Assembly (NCBI RefSeq): GCF_026651875.1
Contig: NZ_CP104067.1
Span: forward strand, 3,410,001 to 3,474,000
Reading direction: 5' to 3'
Length of the DNA stretch: 64,000 bases
Source of the DNA: Alicyclobacillus fastidiosus
GTDB lineage: Bacteria; Bacillota; Bacilli; Alicyclobacillales; Alicyclobacillaceae
In this document: positions 53,196-62,537 of the stretch, one piece after another
Layout: each line of letters opens with the position of its first letter
Position numbering within the stretch: position 1 is the first letter of the stretch
The notes under the pieces: generated by a model
Database searches by the model: none
What the model was told of the DNA's origin: nothing
What the model saw: only the letters and a program-made list of their open reading frames with translations
Made by a program: the position numbers and the translations under genes

Positions 53196-54293
53196 TCACG
53201 ATTTGCTTTCGTAGGTCGCCTCGACTACGTGCGTGTTGGTACTTGTCGACGAAGTGCGCCGCTTCGCGATTTGCATCGCTTCAATCAACGTGTCCATATC
53301 GCGTTGAATTTCGTCGCACTGTTTCTGCCAATACTCAGCTTGCTTCTGAAGCCGACGAATTTCCTCGTCCCGTGCCAACAACTGTGATTCCAGTGCCTTC
53401 TTCTCCTGATGAAGCTGAGTAATTTGACCTTGATCATCGATAATTTCAACTGACCGCAAGTATTCTATCAACTCGTCCTTGCTCACGATAGGACGTTGTT
53501 TCAGCGAGACTTCCGGCTCAGGGCGATAGGTCGATCTCACCGACACCCGCGTCGCTTCCAACTCCTGAACCGTGGGGTGACTCGGTTCCTCCGAATGCGG
53601 TTGTTCGGGAGGAGTTTCGTTGTGATCACGCGAGAGGATGGGCTTCAACACCGATTGCCAACGCGACCGCGTCTGGGAGACCTTTTTCGTAAGAAGGCCG
53701 AAATTTGGCCGGAACATCTTGGTCAGTTTTCCGTTCTGAAGTTTGACGGTCCGCGTCTCTGCAATGTCTGACACGGTGAACGACTCGCTGCGGATAAAGT
53801 CGATCAACGACGCGAGACAGGCTTCGTGGAACGGCTGCTCAAACGACATGTGCGCGCATTCCTCGCAGACGAGACCGGCCAGGTGGTTCAGGAACTCGTC
53901 GCTGATTTGCACGCTCTGCGGAACGCTATATGATAGACTGTCCGCAAACGTGTCGACGATTTGAAGGCGATTCTGTTCCGCCAATCGCTCTGCCGCCAGT
54001 TCCGCCGCGAATGGGTGGATTTCGTTCCCTTCCAGTTTGGCCAATTCGTCGATACTTCCCGCTGAGATCCGTTGTTCTTTCAGCCGTTTGAGCGCGTTTC
54101 CCAGCACGACTTTCTCGGCCTCTTCGTCCGTGTCCGGCCAGTGGTTTACAATGAACGACTCAGGGTCTCGTTTGCTCTCGACAAATTGACGAGCTTCCTC
54201 TAGCGTAATTTCCTTTTCATAATAGCGGTCATATAGTGAAACCCCAAATTGGTCAGCGATTTCCAGTGCTTCATATCCACTTAACGTACGCAT
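53196..54293 (-). CDS. hypothetical protein with coiled-coil C-terminus
   Basis: I do not recognise this 365-residue soluble protein. Its N-terminal part (1-190) is mostly helical, with a possible metal or redox pair at CEECAHM (about 143-149). The middle (220-270) is a proline and charge-rich linker. Residues about 285-340 (ITQLHQEKKALESQLLARDE and onward) form a coiled coil. No signal peptide or membrane segment is seen. GAGGG 7 bases upstream supports the ATG at 54293. It stands upstream of the glucan synthase on the same strand, 410 bases apart, so co-transcription is uncertain. A scaffold or regulatory role would be a guess. Confidence 0.7.
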   Translation of the reverse strand: MRTLSGYEALEIADQFGVSLYDRYYEKEITLEEARQFVESKRDPESFIVNHWPDTDEEAEKVVLGNALKRLKEQRISAGSIDELAKLEGNEIHPFAAELAAERLAEQNRLQIVDTFADSLSYSVPQSVQISDEFLNHLAGLVCEECAHMSFEQPFHEACLASLIDFIRSESFTVSDIAETRTVKLQNGKLTKMFRPNFGLLTKKVSQTRSRWQSVLKPILSRDHNETPPEQPHSEEPSHPTVQELEATRVSVRSTYRPEPEVSLKQRPIVSKDELIEYLRSVEIIDDQGQITQLHQEKKALESQLLARDEEIRRLQKQAEYWQKQCDEIQRDMDTLIEAMQIAKRRTSSTSTNTHVVEATYESKS

Positions 54294-54689
54294 CGTGCAA
54301 CCCTCGCATTTCGACAGATCTCCACTCGTTATAAGTTCGTCTAAACATGCTTGTTTATGTCCTCATTTTATACGGAGAATCCATAACAATCAGCACTTGT
54401 TTTGAGCAATGTGCAAAATTGCGGCTTCAGAACAAAAAAAACAAACCGCAGAGCTGATTTGCACTTGCAAACCATCCCGACGGTTTGTCTCGAAATCTGT
54501 CATGTCGAATGTCGCGTTATAGTGGGTTGGGGTACAGCGGCCACGTGCTCGCCTGCTCGACGTCGTGTCCATAAAATACGCGCGGTCGAACGGTCTGCAC
54601 CACTTCTTTGAGGCCCACGTGGAGAAGCCCGTACTGTACCGTACGTACCCGAGTGAGAACGAGAAATCTCCGTCGCGGATCTGTGGACG
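54294..54689. other. intergenic region, nothing recognised
   Basis: Short overlapping frames on both strands lack ribosome sites and family resemblance. A small hairpin AAACC..GGTTT at about 54470-54489 is present. The promoter of the hypothetical gene at 53196 should lie near 54300-54420, an AT-rich stretch. Confidence 0.4.
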
Positions 54690-55403
54690 TTACCTGGAAA
54701 AGTCGAGGAACGGCGCGTTGCCGTACTTAGGCTGTGCTGCCTGGGTCGGCCGCGCCCACTGCACCGCGTTTTGCAAAACGCGTTGAACGTCCTCGTTGTG
54801 ATAGGTCGGGTACTCCTCGTGCCCTGGTCGGAAGTAAAATACCTTGCCGCGGCCGCGACGATAGGTGCATCCGCTGCGAAACACCTCTCCACCGGTGAAC
54901 GAACTGACGAAAATCAACTCGTCCGGCACCGGGATGTCGAAATGCTCACCGTACATCTCTTCGTGTTCCAGCTCGATAAACTGGCCAACGCCCTCGGCGA
55001 TGGGATGTGTGGGGTCGACCACCCAGAGGAGTTCACGCTCCCCCGCTTCACGCCATTTCAAGTCGCACGAGGTGCCCATCAAGCGCTTAAACACCTTTGA
55101 AAAGTGGCCCGAGTGAAGTACGATGAGGCCCATGCCGTCGAGGACGCGGGCGACAACTCTATCGACCACCTCGTCCGCTACTTCACCATGGGCGACATGC
55201 CCCCACCACAACAGCACCTCGGTCTTGTCGAGGCACTCCTGTGTCAAACCGTGTTCAGGCTCATCGAGCGTCGCGGTATGAACGTTGTGGCCGGCGGCGC
55301 GCAGCGGTTTTGCTATGGCCTCGTGAATGCCCCCGGGGTACACCTTCGCAATTTCCTCGGAAGACTGTTCGTGCCGAAATTCGTTCCATACGGTGATATT
55401 CAC
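54690..55403 (-). CDS. ThuA-domain protein
   Basis: This 237-residue protein of the ThuA (trehalose utilization) family has a class-I glutamine-amidotransferase-like fold. It opens with [23 protein letters not shown] split over strand and helix. [40 protein letters not shown] and [20 protein letters not shown] follow, all typical. The family takes part in disaccharide or sugar-derivative use, and its reaction is not settled. GTG at 55403 is the start, with AAAGG about 11 bases upstream. It is alone, between a hypothetical gene and a GGDEF gene. Confidence 0.88.
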   Translation of the reverse strand: MNITVWNEFRHEQSSEEIAKVYPGGIHEAIAKPLRAAGHNVHTATLDEPEHGLTQECLDKTEVLLWWGHVAHGEVADEVVDRVVARVLDGMGLIVLHSGHFSKVFKRLMGTSCDLKWREAGERELLWVVDPTHPIAEGVGQFIELEHEEMYGEHFDIPVPDELIFVSSFTGGEVFRSGCTYRRGRGKVFYFRPGHEEYPTYHNEDVQRVLQNAVQWARPTQAAQPKYGNAPFLDFSR

Positions 55404-55594
55404 GTGATCACATGCCTTTCTAGTCGTCGTCTGTAAATTTTACGGAGGAAAGATAGTATCTTCCGACAGCCGAGAATCTTCTGTGTGTTCATCATACACC
55501 AGACGAATAGAGAGTGACTGGAATTCGCGAAAAAGGCGTATCCTTCTGGTCGGGATGTCACGGCACAGAAGGGCGCCTCTTCCAATCCCGTCAC

Positions 55595-56596
55595 TCATTC
55601 GCTCAAAAGAGTCGACTTCCGCTCACGTTTATGTTGATACAACCGAGCATCGGCGACTTCATAACACCGATCTAGCGTCTCCCCGTCGACTCCCCATACA
55701 GCGAACCCAACGCTGACGGAGTGACCTCGAGTCGCTTGTAACACCGAACTTTGAATGGCTTCCATCATATCGATTGCCTGTGTCAGCTCCGCATAAAAGG
55801 CAATGAGAAACTCGTCGCCACCCAGGCGTGAAACGAGCGCTTCATCGCCGACACACGCTTGAATCGCATTCGACGTTTCGCGAATGAGCGTATCGCCTGC
55901 CGGGTGGCCCAAGGTATCGTTGACCGCTTTCAAATCGTCGAGGTCGATCACGCCGATGATCAACTGCCTTTCGTGCAAAGCAGCGTGCTCTACCATCTCC
56001 GGCAGTCGCGCGTACACCCCACGCCGATTGTACGTGCCGGTGAGCAAATCGCGCCGACTCGCGTCCTCGGCAATCCGGACCGTCAGAATGAGGTCCAGCG
56101 CCACAGACAACTGCGCGGCACACGAATCCAACAATGCGTTGCTCATTTCGGTCGTCATTCTACCAGACACGGCGTGTGTGCGCGCCACGACGAGGGCACC
56201 CGTCACCTGTTCCCTGGACATCAGCGGCCAAAAGCCGAACTCGAGCAAAGGATAGTGGCTCAAGTACGTCTGCAGTCGCGAGGAGGGGATGTCTTCCGCC
56301 AACATCCAGCGCTCCGATACGCACTTGAACGTCCGGTAGAGATTCTCCTCAGAGGCGAAAATTGAGGACAACTCCTCTTCTCGATGCGCAAATACTCCCC
56401 ATGCGGCGTACGCGTGTGGCTTGCTTGGCGTGACACCGTTTACGAAGACCCGTTTGCGGTAAATGAAGAAACCGGAGTCAGCCTCCGCCAAATCCCTCAA
56501 GGTCTCGGAAGCCAATTGAAAGAGCTCCAGTCCACGGGATGCACGAGCCCATTCCCGCGTGCGGTAAAAGAACTTCTTGAGTAACTCCGCATTCAT
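55595..56596 (-). CDS. GGDEF-domain diguanylate cyclase with GAF-like sensor
   Basis: This 333-residue cytoplasmic protein probably makes cyclic di-GMP. Residues 1-155 resemble a GAF-type sensor with LLEFGFWPLMSREQVTGAL. A short helix (SVALDLILTVRIAEDA) leads into GGDEF, with RRDLLTGTYNRRGVYARL, IGVIDLDDLKAVNDTLGHPAG and the intact signature SRLGGDEFLIAF. No RxxD inhibition site is found before the signature. ATG 56596 is chosen because GGTGGGG is 7 bases upstream. The IS1182-type element sits about 100 bases upstream and may have separated it from its promoter. Confidence 0.9.
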   Translation of the reverse strand: MNAELLKKFFYRTREWARASRGLELFQLASETLRDLAEADSGFFIYRKRVFVNGVTPSKPHAYAAWGVFAHREEELSSIFASEENLYRTFKCVSERWMLAEDIPSSRLQTYLSHYPLLEFGFWPLMSREQVTGALVVARTHAVSGRMTTEMSNALLDSCAAQLSVALDLILTVRIAEDASRRDLLTGTYNRRGVYARLPEMVEHAALHERQLIIGVIDLDDLKAVNDTLGHPAGDTLIRETSNAIQACVGDEALVSRLGGDEFLIAFYAELTQAIDMMEAIQSSVLQATRGHSVSVGFAVWGVDGETLDRCYEVADARLYQHKRERKSTLLSE

Positions 56597-56694
56597 CCCA
56601 ATACCCCACCTTACAAGCAGCAAGGTATCTTCGCGGACGAATCATCCTAAGATCCGTCCGCGAAGGTTCTAATATTTCGTTCCAAGCTATCTAG

Positions 56695-58315
56695 GAGCGT
56701 GTCCGAGTAATCCCTGAAGTATTTTGTAAAAGGAAATTTCCGGATCAATAACGAAGTCCCCTGTATTGGTATTCACAGTGGAGGCTTCGAATCTTGGGAA
56801 AAAAGTTTCGTGACTACGACCCGAACCAACTCATTCTACTACCACCGGGGTTAAATGAATGGCTACCTGACGGCCACCTGGCGAACTTTGTCAGTGATGT
56901 GGTCGATCATATCGATATCTCCATCATTACAAAACAGTACGAACAAGAACTGCGAGGTTTTCCCCCGTACCACCCGGCAATGTTATTGAAGATTCTGGTT
57001 TACGCATATTGCACAGGCATGTACTCTTCCAGAAAGATCGCAAAGGCCTGTCAGGATGTAGTGGCGTTCCGAGTCCTGTCCGCAAATCAGTTCCCGGATT
57101 TCCGGACAATCAGTGATTTTCGGAAACGCCATTTGGTCACCTTCAAAGAACTTTTCTTGGAAGTCTTGAAGATTGCCCAACATGCAGGGATGGTTAAGCT
57201 CGGGCATGTATCGCTGGATGGCAGCAAGATTCGGGCAAACGCATCCAAACATAAAGCGATGAGTTACGAGCGGATGAAGCAGCAAGAGCAACGACTCCGC
57301 CAAGAAATCGCCGAGCTTACGCAGCAGGCTGAACGCACCGACCATAGTGAAGATAAAAAGTACGGTAACACCATGGGCGATGAACTCCCTGAAGAGTTAG
57401 CCCGTAGAGAGACCCGGTTGGCAAAAATTCAGGAAGCAATGTCCTCTCTGGAGAAAGAGGCCAAGGAAAGAGTGGAACAACAGCAACAGAAAGACGAACA
57501 ACAAGACAAGAAGGACGATGACAACGGCCCCACCAACCAGACAGGCGCCAGGAAACGCGGTCGTCCACGCAAGGAGAGTCATCTCGCAGGTGTTCCGGAG
57601 GACAAGGCTCAACGCAACTTCACGGATCCGGAATCTCGCATTATGAAATCGAAAGACGGCTTTATCCAAGCATACAATGTGCAGGCTGTCGTCGATGAAG
57701 AGTACCAAATCATTGTTGCAACAGATGTTATAGACCACACAAATGACCACGGTGTCCTGCGTACAATGGTCGAAATGACGGCGGAGAATACGAAAGCGAC
57801 GATGCACAAAATCTCATGTGATGCTGGCTACTTTGCCGAAGACGACGTGACATGGCTTCAAGAGAAAGAAATTGACCCATACATCGCAACAGGTCGTCAA
57901 AAGCACAATGAAGTGCCTGAGTCACCGAGAGGACGAATACCGAAACACTACACCATTAAGCAACGTATGACTCGGAAACTAAAAACAAAGAAGGGCCGTG
58001 CCGTCTACGCGAGACGCAAGGCTATCGTAGAGCCTGTGTACGGTCAAATTAAGGGTTGTCGACGATTCGACCAATTCTCACTTCGAAGCCTTGAGAAGGT
58101 CAGAGGAGAATGGTCGTTAGTTACCATGTGCCATAATCTGCTTAAGATATTCAAATACGGTCATATAAACTGGGCAACGTGCTAAAGATGGTGCTTAACC
58201 GACCAGTCCCCGTCTAATGAAGTAAGTGCCCATGGGGAAAGTCACCCATAGTCGAATAAAATATGGAACTGAACTCAAATGCAGAAAGTCTAAGCCGCAA
58301 TACTCGGACACGCTC
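56695..58315 (+). mobile_element. IS1182-family insertion sequence (1621 bp) with CTAG target duplication
   Basis: GAGCGTGTCCGAGTA (56695-56709) is repeated as an exact inverted copy at 58301-58315. CTAG stands at both outer edges (56691-56694 and 58316-58319). IS1182 elements often enter short palindromes such as CTAG and double them. One intact transposase is inside. The element is probably still complete. Confidence 0.9.
56794..58185 (+). CDS. IS1182-family transposase
   Basis: This 463-residue DDE transposase has the N-terminal DUF772 domain, with YDPNQLILLPPGLNEWLPDG, FPPYHPAMLLKILVYAYCTG and FRTISDFRKRH. A first catalytic Asp lies in HVSLDGSKIRANASKHKAMS. A long glutamine and lysine-rich coiled linker spans about 160-260. 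The DDE_Tnp_1 part follows with KDGFIQAYNVQAVVDEEYQI and SCDAGYFAEDD. It ends in the EPVYGQIKGCRRFDQFSLRS segment that holds the catalytic Glu. TTG at 56794 with GGAGGC 8 bases upstream is the start. The frame is complete and full length. Confidence 0.93.
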   Translation: MGKKFRDYDPNQLILLPPGLNEWLPDGHLANFVSDVVDHIDISIITKQYEQELRGFPPYHPAMLLKILVYAYCTGMYSSRKIAKACQDVVAFRVLSANQFPDFRTISDFRKRHLVTFKELFLEVLKIAQHAGMVKLGHVSLDGSKIRANASKHKAMSYERMKQQEQRLRQEIAELTQQAERTDHSEDKKYGNTMGDELPEELARRETRLAKIQEAMSSLEKEAKERVEQQQQKDEQQDKKDDDNGPTNQTGARKRGRPRKESHLAGVPEDKAQRNFTDPESRIMKSKDGFIQAYNVQAVVDEEYQIIVATDVIDHTNDHGVLRTMVEMTAENTKATMHKISCDAGYFAEDDVTWLQEKEIDPYIATGRQKHNEVPESPRGRIPKHYTIKQRMTRKLKTKKGRAVYARRKAIVEPVYGQIKGCRRFDQFSLRSLEKVRGEWSLVTMCHNLLKIFKYGHINWATC

Positions 58316-58399
58316 CTAGTTTGCGGGAAATCGCTATCCAATCATCGCCTACACACTACCTTCTTCGCTCGCCAGGGCGTGCGCTGCGGAAATGAGTAG

Positions 58400-59194
58400 C
58401 TAGTTGCCTTGGAATTTCGGTACTCTCTTCTCCATCATTGCGGTGATTCCTTCTCGGACATCTTCCGTCTCGAGACACTGTTTCAAATCCTGTAATTCCG
58501 CTTTGAGTTGCTGGACGAGTGTCGCCTCATAAGACGAAATGAGCAGCCGCTTCGACAGGGTCGTGGCAATTGGGGGCCCCGCTGCCAAACGCTGCGCAAA
58601 TTCCAGTGCCGACTCCACGAGTTCTTCGGGTGCGACCACCTGATGTACGAGGCCAATGCGAAGCGCCTCGTCTGCCGTCACGTCGCGCCCTGTCAAGATC
58701 AAGTCCGTCGCCATGGCGTGACCGACGATACGGGGCAACAGGTAGGTCATCCCCGCGTCCGGGCTCAACGCCCTGCGGATGTATCCAGTCGTCAGCTTCG
58801 CCGTTTGGGCGACATAGCGGAAGTCGCACGCCAGCGCCATCGACAGCCCCGCTCCTGCAGCAACGCCGTTCATCGCCGCAATCACAGGCTTATCATTGTG
58901 CACGATGCCCTCGATCAATCTCCCTACCCACTCGAGTTCGTCCAGGCGAGCGTGCCGTGTACTCGGAAACAAACTTCCATCTGTAAACCGAGACAGATCC
59001 AACCCACTACAAAACCCCCGGCCACACCCGGTGATCACGACGGCCCTCACCGAATCATCCCTCGAAGCACCGGTTAATGCGTCAATCAGATGGCCACTCA
59101 TCGACGCGTCAAACGCATTCAGTCGATGCGGCCGATTTAACTTGAGTACACGGACTTCGCCGATATCCTCGATGAGTAAATCTTCCACAGACAT
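58400..59194 (-). CDS. enoyl-CoA hydratase/isomerase family protein (PaaG-like)
   Basis: This is a 264-residue crotonase-fold enzyme acting on acyl-CoA esters. The oxyanion-hole strands are visible in VITGCGRGFCSGLDLSRF and VIAAMNGVAAGAGLSMALACD. The two glutamates of true hydratases are not in place. The second site reads RRALSPDAGMTYLLPRIVG, the Pro-Asp-x-Gly form of PaaG-type ring isomerases. An isomerase on an aromatic or unsaturated CoA ester is therefore more likely than a hydratase. GAGGGG lies just before the start. It is alone, with no other paa gene visible within the window. Confidence 0.87.
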   Translation of the reverse strand: MSVEDLLIEDIGEVRVLKLNRPHRLNAFDASMSGHLIDALTGASRDDSVRAVVITGCGRGFCSGLDLSRFTDGSLFPSTRHARLDELEWVGRLIEGIVHNDKPVIAAMNGVAAGAGLSMALACDFRYVAQTAKLTTGYIRRALSPDAGMTYLLPRIVGHAMATDLILTGRDVTADEALRIGLVHQVVAPEELVESALEFAQRLAAGPPIATTLSKRLLISSYEATLVQQLKAELQDLKQCLETEDVREGITAMMEKRVPKFQGN

Positions 59195-59707
59195 GACTCC
59201 CCTCGATGAACTAGCAAGGTTATGCGAAATCGAACCGGTTTACTAGACTTCCCACACACCATTCTACTACTTATAGGTAAGTCACAGATGGCAGAGTCGC
59301 TTGACACGATTGCTTTCCTATCGCTTTGGCGACCTGCGTTTCCCCGGAAGCCGAGGTCACTTACATGATCAAACGGCATCACCCAGACTTCGCAACGCTT
59401 CGGCGCGTGTTGATTGGGAACCGACTCACGACGCGCGCTGGCACAACGTGTACAGGCGAATCCACCACCACCGTCGCGGGTACTTTTGGATATTATAATT
59501 TAATGATCATTCTAATATCTTTTATCAAAATTCGACATGTTTCGGGTTGAAGTTGTAAGGCAAATGGAGAATATCCCCGCCATCATCACATGTCGCTCCA
59601 AAATAGATCAGATCTCTACAATACGTCTACTAGACTCCCCAGTCGCCAACCGGCTCACGGGAACGTGTGAGCCGTCGGCGCGATTCGACAGCACAGCGAT
59701 GTTCGGG
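59195..59707. other. intergenic region, nothing recognised
   Basis: Overlapping short frames on both strands show no family match. An AT-rich patch (59490-59530) could hold promoters. The lipoprotein gene at 59708 ends toward this region. No T-tract hairpin is clear. Confidence 0.4.
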
Positions 59708-60304
59708 TCACTTCCCGCCGAGAACTTGAGCCCACACGCTCAAGACGTGCTCACCGTTGAGCGATTGTACGCCTGTGGCAGAAGGGTACAACAGCGTCGG
59801 ATAGCCCTTTGGCGCATATCGATTCGCAAAACTCGTATCCAAAGCATAGTAGGAGGTAAAGTTTTGCAACTTGAGGTCTTTCACCTCCGCCGCCTCCACC
59901 CGTTTTGCCTCTGTCAAGGTGGTACCTGCGGGAAATCCGGTGTTGACGAGCACGGGCAGTTGCCCAAGTTGCGCCCGATGCGTCGAAAGAAGCTCTAAGG
60001 TCCGCTGACAGTGCGGACACCAGTACGCCACGATGAGCACCGGCGTCTTCGCCACATCCAACATCACACGGTTGCCTTGGCCGTCGAGTACCTGGAGATG
60101 CGTGTCTGCAACGTCCGTCACAGGCACTGGGTCCACCTTCGAATCTGGCGTCACCACCATTTCTTTCGTCTTGTTCTGAAACACGAGTTGTTTAGACGCC
60201 GTCCCTGCGGTCTGCGCCGAGGGAAGGTGCAGTGCTGCACACCCACTGGCCAGCGCACAAAATGCGAGTAAGGAAACGGCGATGGGTAGACGGTTCACGT
60301 CCAT
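59708..60304 (-). CDS. thioredoxin-fold lipoprotein (TlpA/ResA-like)
   Basis: This is a 198-residue secreted lipoprotein. The signal peptide ends in the lipobox ALASGC, so the Cys would be lipidated and the protein held outside the membrane. The thioredoxin-like domain (about 65-198) has the redox pair YWCPHCQRTLELL. A cis-proline region follows in RYAPKGYPTLLYPSATG. TlpA-type proteins reduce or isomerise disulfides, for example in cytochrome maturation. ATG 60304 is chosen over an in-frame ATG at 60331 because AAAGGCGG lies just upstream. It is a single gene downstream of the methionine genes, separated by a terminator. Confidence 0.85.
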   Translation of the reverse strand: MDVNRLPIAVSLLAFCALASGCAALHLPSAQTAGTASKQLVFQNKTKEMVVTPDSKVDPVPVTDVADTHLQVLDGQGNRVMLDVAKTPVLIVAYWCPHCQRTLELLSTHRAQLGQLPVLVNTGFPAGTTLTEAKRVEAAEVKDLKLQNFTSYYALDTSFANRYAPKGYPTLLYPSATGVQSLNGEHVLSVWAQVLGGK

Positions 60305-60477
60305 TTCCGCCTTTCTGCCATCCGCTATCACGCGGAGGAAAATTGCAAAACAGTGTTCACCACTGGGTCAAGCTTATCCACACGATAAACGAACGGCGGA
60401 CGGCCGGCAATTAGATTGCGAACCACAATTCATACGAAAGTGTGAACGCCGTGAAGAGATTTGCCCAATCACCGAGC

Positions 60478-60523
60478 AGAAAAACGCCCACAAGGCGCAT
60501 AGTTCGCGTGCGGCTTGTGGGCG
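60478..60523 (-). terminator. rho-independent terminator of the methionine genes
   Basis: GCCCACAAG (60486-60494) and CTTGTGGGC (60514-60522) pair around a 19-base loop that can pair further. On the minus strand TTTTTC follows, shortly after the stop at 60556. Confidence 0.8.
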
Positions 60524-60555
60524 CATAAGCATTCGGTGTAGGTTGCCCCGGGCGA

Positions 60556-62466
60556 CTAGACGACCGGTTCCGCGGCGCGAGTGCGGATGTGTTTCGTCAG
60601 TCGAACGGTGACATCGTATTTGAGGAATGGCGTCACCAAATAGATGCCTCGGAAGTAGCGACAGGCCGTATCGCACAGCTCCCTGGCGATTTCGAAGCCG
60701 ACGTCCGGGGCTTCCTCGACGGAAACATCTCGCATGCGCTCCAGTACGTGGTCTGGAATCGTGATGCCAGGCACTTGGTGATGAAGAAACTCGGCGTTGC
60801 GCAAACTCGTCAGCGGCATGACGCCAATCATGACAGGCACCCCTAAATCTCGTGTAGCGCTGGCCACTTGTTCCATCGTTCGCTCGTCGTACACAGGCTG
60901 CGTCATCACGTAGTCGGCACCCGCTTCAACCTTGCGCTTTAATCGTTCAACCGCCTTTTCAAAGTTGCGCACGTGTGGGTTAAACGCCGTCCCGATGACG
61001 AACTCGGCCGGGCGTTTCAACGGTTTGCCCGAGAAGCTCACGCCGTCGTTCAGGCGCCTCACCATCTTGGTCAAGTCGATCGACGACACGTCGTACACCG
61101 AGGTAGCGCCCGGAAGGTCCCCGTAACGAGACGGATCTCCGGTGATGAGCAGCACGTGCCGAACGCCGAGTACGTGGAGCCCCATCAGATGCGACTGCTG
61201 TCCAATGAGATTTCTGTCACGGCAAGTCACGTGTACGAGGGGCTCGATACCAAACTGTTTGAGCATGCCCGCTAAAGCCATGTTGCTCACGCGGACGGTG
61301 CCCAAGCTGTTGTCGGCCATCGTGATCATGTCCGCTCCCGCCGCTCGCAGGGCGCGGGCGCCTTGCAAAAAGCGATCACAGTCGAGCGTCTTTGGCGGAT
61401 CGAGTTCGACGATAATGGTCGTTTTCGTCTTGACGCGTTCGATGAGCGATTCCGAGGAAGGTAGTATTCGCTCATACGGGAGTCGCCCGTCATCGCCCAG
61501 GGTGATGGGTGACCGCGACGCCTCGCCCACGACTGTCCCTGCCCGTTGCATCAGATCCTCGTCCGAAAGCATCCGAAGGCGCTCTACGAGCGTCCGAACG
61601 TGGTTGGGCGTCGTTCCACAGCACCCGCCGAGCCAGGTGACACCCAATCGCGCAATCTCGACCATCACGTCTGCGAAGTTGTCCTCATCCCCCGTATACG
61701 TGAGCCTCTCGTCGTCCGCGCGGTGAAGCATGCCGCCGTTCGGGACGGCAGCAAGCGGGCCATCGTGGCGAGCGAGCTGTTCGTAGGATCGTAGAATGCC
61801 ATACGGACCTAATCGACAGTTGAGCCCCGTCACGTCGGCACCCGCGGCACGCAGTCGCGAAAACGCCTCGTCAAGCGGGACGCCATCGCGCGTCACGCCG
61901 ATTTCCTCCGGGGACAAGTTGGCGACGATAGGCAACTGCGACAGAGAGCGAACGACCTCGAGTGCCACGAGCAGCTCCTCGAGGTCCGGGAAGGTCTCGA
62001 GTACCCATCCGTCAATGCCGCCCGCAAACAGTGCCTCGGCCTGTTCGCGATACAGCCCTGTGAGTTGTTGGCGCTCCTCGACGGAGAGCGCACTGCCATA
62101 CCGCAATCCACCCTGAATGGGCCCGATCGTGCCATACACGCAAGCCTTTTGCGCTGCAGCCCGGCGGGCGATGACGACGGCGGCATGGTTGATGTCCGAG
62201 ACCTTGTCGGCGAGCCCGTGCCGCTCTAAACTCGTGCGGTTGGCGCCGAACGTGTTCGTTTGAATCAGCGTCGCGCCCGCCTGTACATAAGCGCGATGAA
62301 CGTCCTCGACCAGCGTCGGCGACGACAAATTTAACTCCTCGGCACATACCCGAATGGGGACGCCACATTGGTGCAAATACGTGGCCATCGCACCATCACC
62401 GATGACAAACGTGGTCGATCCCACCTGTACACCACGAGGCAAATAGTCATGTGTGCTCGCGTCCAT
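60556..62466 (-). CDS. yitJ: bifunctional homocysteine S-methyltransferase / methylenetetrahydrofolate reductase
   Basis: This 636-residue fusion is of the YitJ type. The first part (about 15-300) is a homocysteine-binding barrel, with FVIGDGAMATYLHQCGVPI, LIQTNTFGANR and the zinc-binding LGGCCGTTPNH (plus the earlier GLNCRLG cysteine). The second part (about 345-630) is a methylenetetrahydrofolate reductase, with IIVELDPPKTLDCDRFL, ADMITMADNSLG and VHVTCRDRN. LLITGDPSRYG and KRKVEAGADYVMTQPVYD follow. It can supply methyltetrahydrofolate and methionine. The second ATG (62466) is set 6 bases after AGGAGG. The metH gene lies 71 bases upstream on the same strand, so both are probably one unit. 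Confidence 0.92.
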   Translation of the reverse strand: MDASTHDYLPRGVQVGSTTFVIGDGAMATYLHQCGVPIRVCAEELNLSSPTLVEDVHRAYVQAGATLIQTNTFGANRTSLERHGLADKVSDINHAAVVIARRAAAQKACVYGTIGPIQGGLRYGSALSVEERQQLTGLYREQAEALFAGGIDGWVLETFPDLEELLVALEVVRSLSQLPIVANLSPEEIGVTRDGVPLDEAFSRLRAAGADVTGLNCRLGPYGILRSYEQLARHDGPLAAVPNGGMLHRADDERLTYTGDEDNFADVMVEIARLGVTWLGGCCGTTPNHVRTLVERLRMLSDEDLMQRAGTVVGEASRSPITLGDDGRLPYERILPSSESLIERVKTKTTIIVELDPPKTLDCDRFLQGARALRAAGADMITMADNSLGTVRVSNMALAGMLKQFGIEPLVHVTCRDRNLIGQQSHLMGLHVLGVRHVLLITGDPSRYGDLPGATSVYDVSSIDLTKMVRRLNDGVSFSGKPLKRPAEFVIGTAFNPHVRNFEKAVERLKRKVEAGADYVMTQPVYDERTMEQVASATRDLGVPVMIGVMPLTSLRNAEFLHHQVPGITIPDHVLERMRDVSVEEAPDVGFEIARELCDTACRYFRGIYLVTPFLKYDVTVRLTKHIRTRAAEPVV

Positions 62467-62537
62467 CATGCCCCTCCTTGTCGTTGACCCCGCTGGCGGT
62501 GCAAAGCGGGGTACTCCTCATGTCCTCTCGTGTGGTG

